From an uncultured Collinsella sp. (GTDB taxonomy: Bacteria > Actinomycetota > Coriobacteriia > Coriobacteriales > Coriobacteriaceae), in the NCBI GenBank assembly GCA_900754075.1, contig CAAEBN010000057.1, forward strand, positions 1 to 5,991: DNA of 5,991 nt. Reading direction: 5' to 3'. A program made the translations under genes and the position numbers. This document shows, piece after piece, positions 5,947-5,991 of this stretch. Positions within the stretch are counted from its first letter, which is position 1, and the number at the start of each line of letters is the position of its first letter. The notes below the pieces were generated by a model. It saw only the letters and a program-made list of their open reading frames with translations, searched no databases and had not been told where the DNA came from.

Positions 5947-5991
5947 CTAGGCAGCAACGCTCTTCGCTCCCTTCACGCCCTTCTTCCTCGC
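5947..5991 (-). CDS. Possible C-terminal end of a converging gene, cut by the window edge
   Basis: On the minus strand the last 45 bases read ARKKGVKGAKSVAA and then a TAG stop at 5949-5947. The basic, Ala/Lys/Gly-rich tail and the AAG, GCG, GGC codons look like a real protein end in this GC-rich genome. Fourteen residues are too few to identify a family. If real, it ends the plus-strand group in a convergent arrangement and explains why EIIB and EIIC do not follow. Chance openness over 14 codons cannot be excluded. Confidence 0.35.
   Translation of the reverse strand, partial: ARKKGVKGAKSVAA

Overview
The window joins two unrelated pieces of DNA. Positions 1 to about 1220 are the inside of one gene on the minus strand. 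It is open across its whole length and encodes a membrane-anchored protein with a CHAP-type cell-wall hydrolase domain, of the kind carried by Tn1549/CTn-type integrative conjugative elements (ICEs) of gut bacteria. Its C-terminus runs off the left edge and its N-terminus is cut off at a junction near 1215-1260. Neither break is a recognisable element end, so this is an ICE fragment, a deletion or rearrangement scar, or an assembly join.

From about 1260 on the DNA is GC-rich with strong preference for G/C-ending codons (GCC, AAG, CTC, GAG), clear AAGGAG-type ribosome binding sites and compact gene spacing. Together with the protein sequences this suggests a gut actinobacterium of the Coriobacteriia, most likely Collinsella-like; this is inferred from style and remembered family resemblance, not from a search. 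All five complete genes lie on the plus strand: a GatZ/KbaZ-family protein (1396-2670), a small transaldolase (2889-3572), a transketolase split into N-terminal (3635-4465) and C-terminal (4465-5403) subunits, and a PTS EIIA of the fructose/mannitol superfamily (5416-5868). The last 45 bases read on the minus strand as the lysine-rich C-terminus of a possible converging gene.

Together the genes look like a sugar catabolic module. The EIIA relays phosphate to an imported sugar or polyol. The GatZ/KbaZ protein acts on a tagatose-type phosphate, as a tagatose-6-phosphate 4-epimerase or as an aldolase partner. Transaldolase and transketolase then exchange carbon between hexose and pentose phosphates. 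The catalytic aldolase subunit GatY/KbaY, EIIB, EIIC, a polyol dehydrogenase and a regulator are all absent here, so the substrate cannot be fixed. The 2671-2888 gap may separate gatZ from a second transcription unit (tal-tktN-tktC-EIIA).

The non-coding DNA has notable structure: a perfect 12-bp inverted repeat in the gatZ leader whose loop is itself complementary to downstream leader sequence, and two strong hairpins without T-tracts, one after gatZ and one between tal and tktN. I do not see a clearly new biological system. The most useful observations are the mid-gene ICE junction and the structured gatZ leader.
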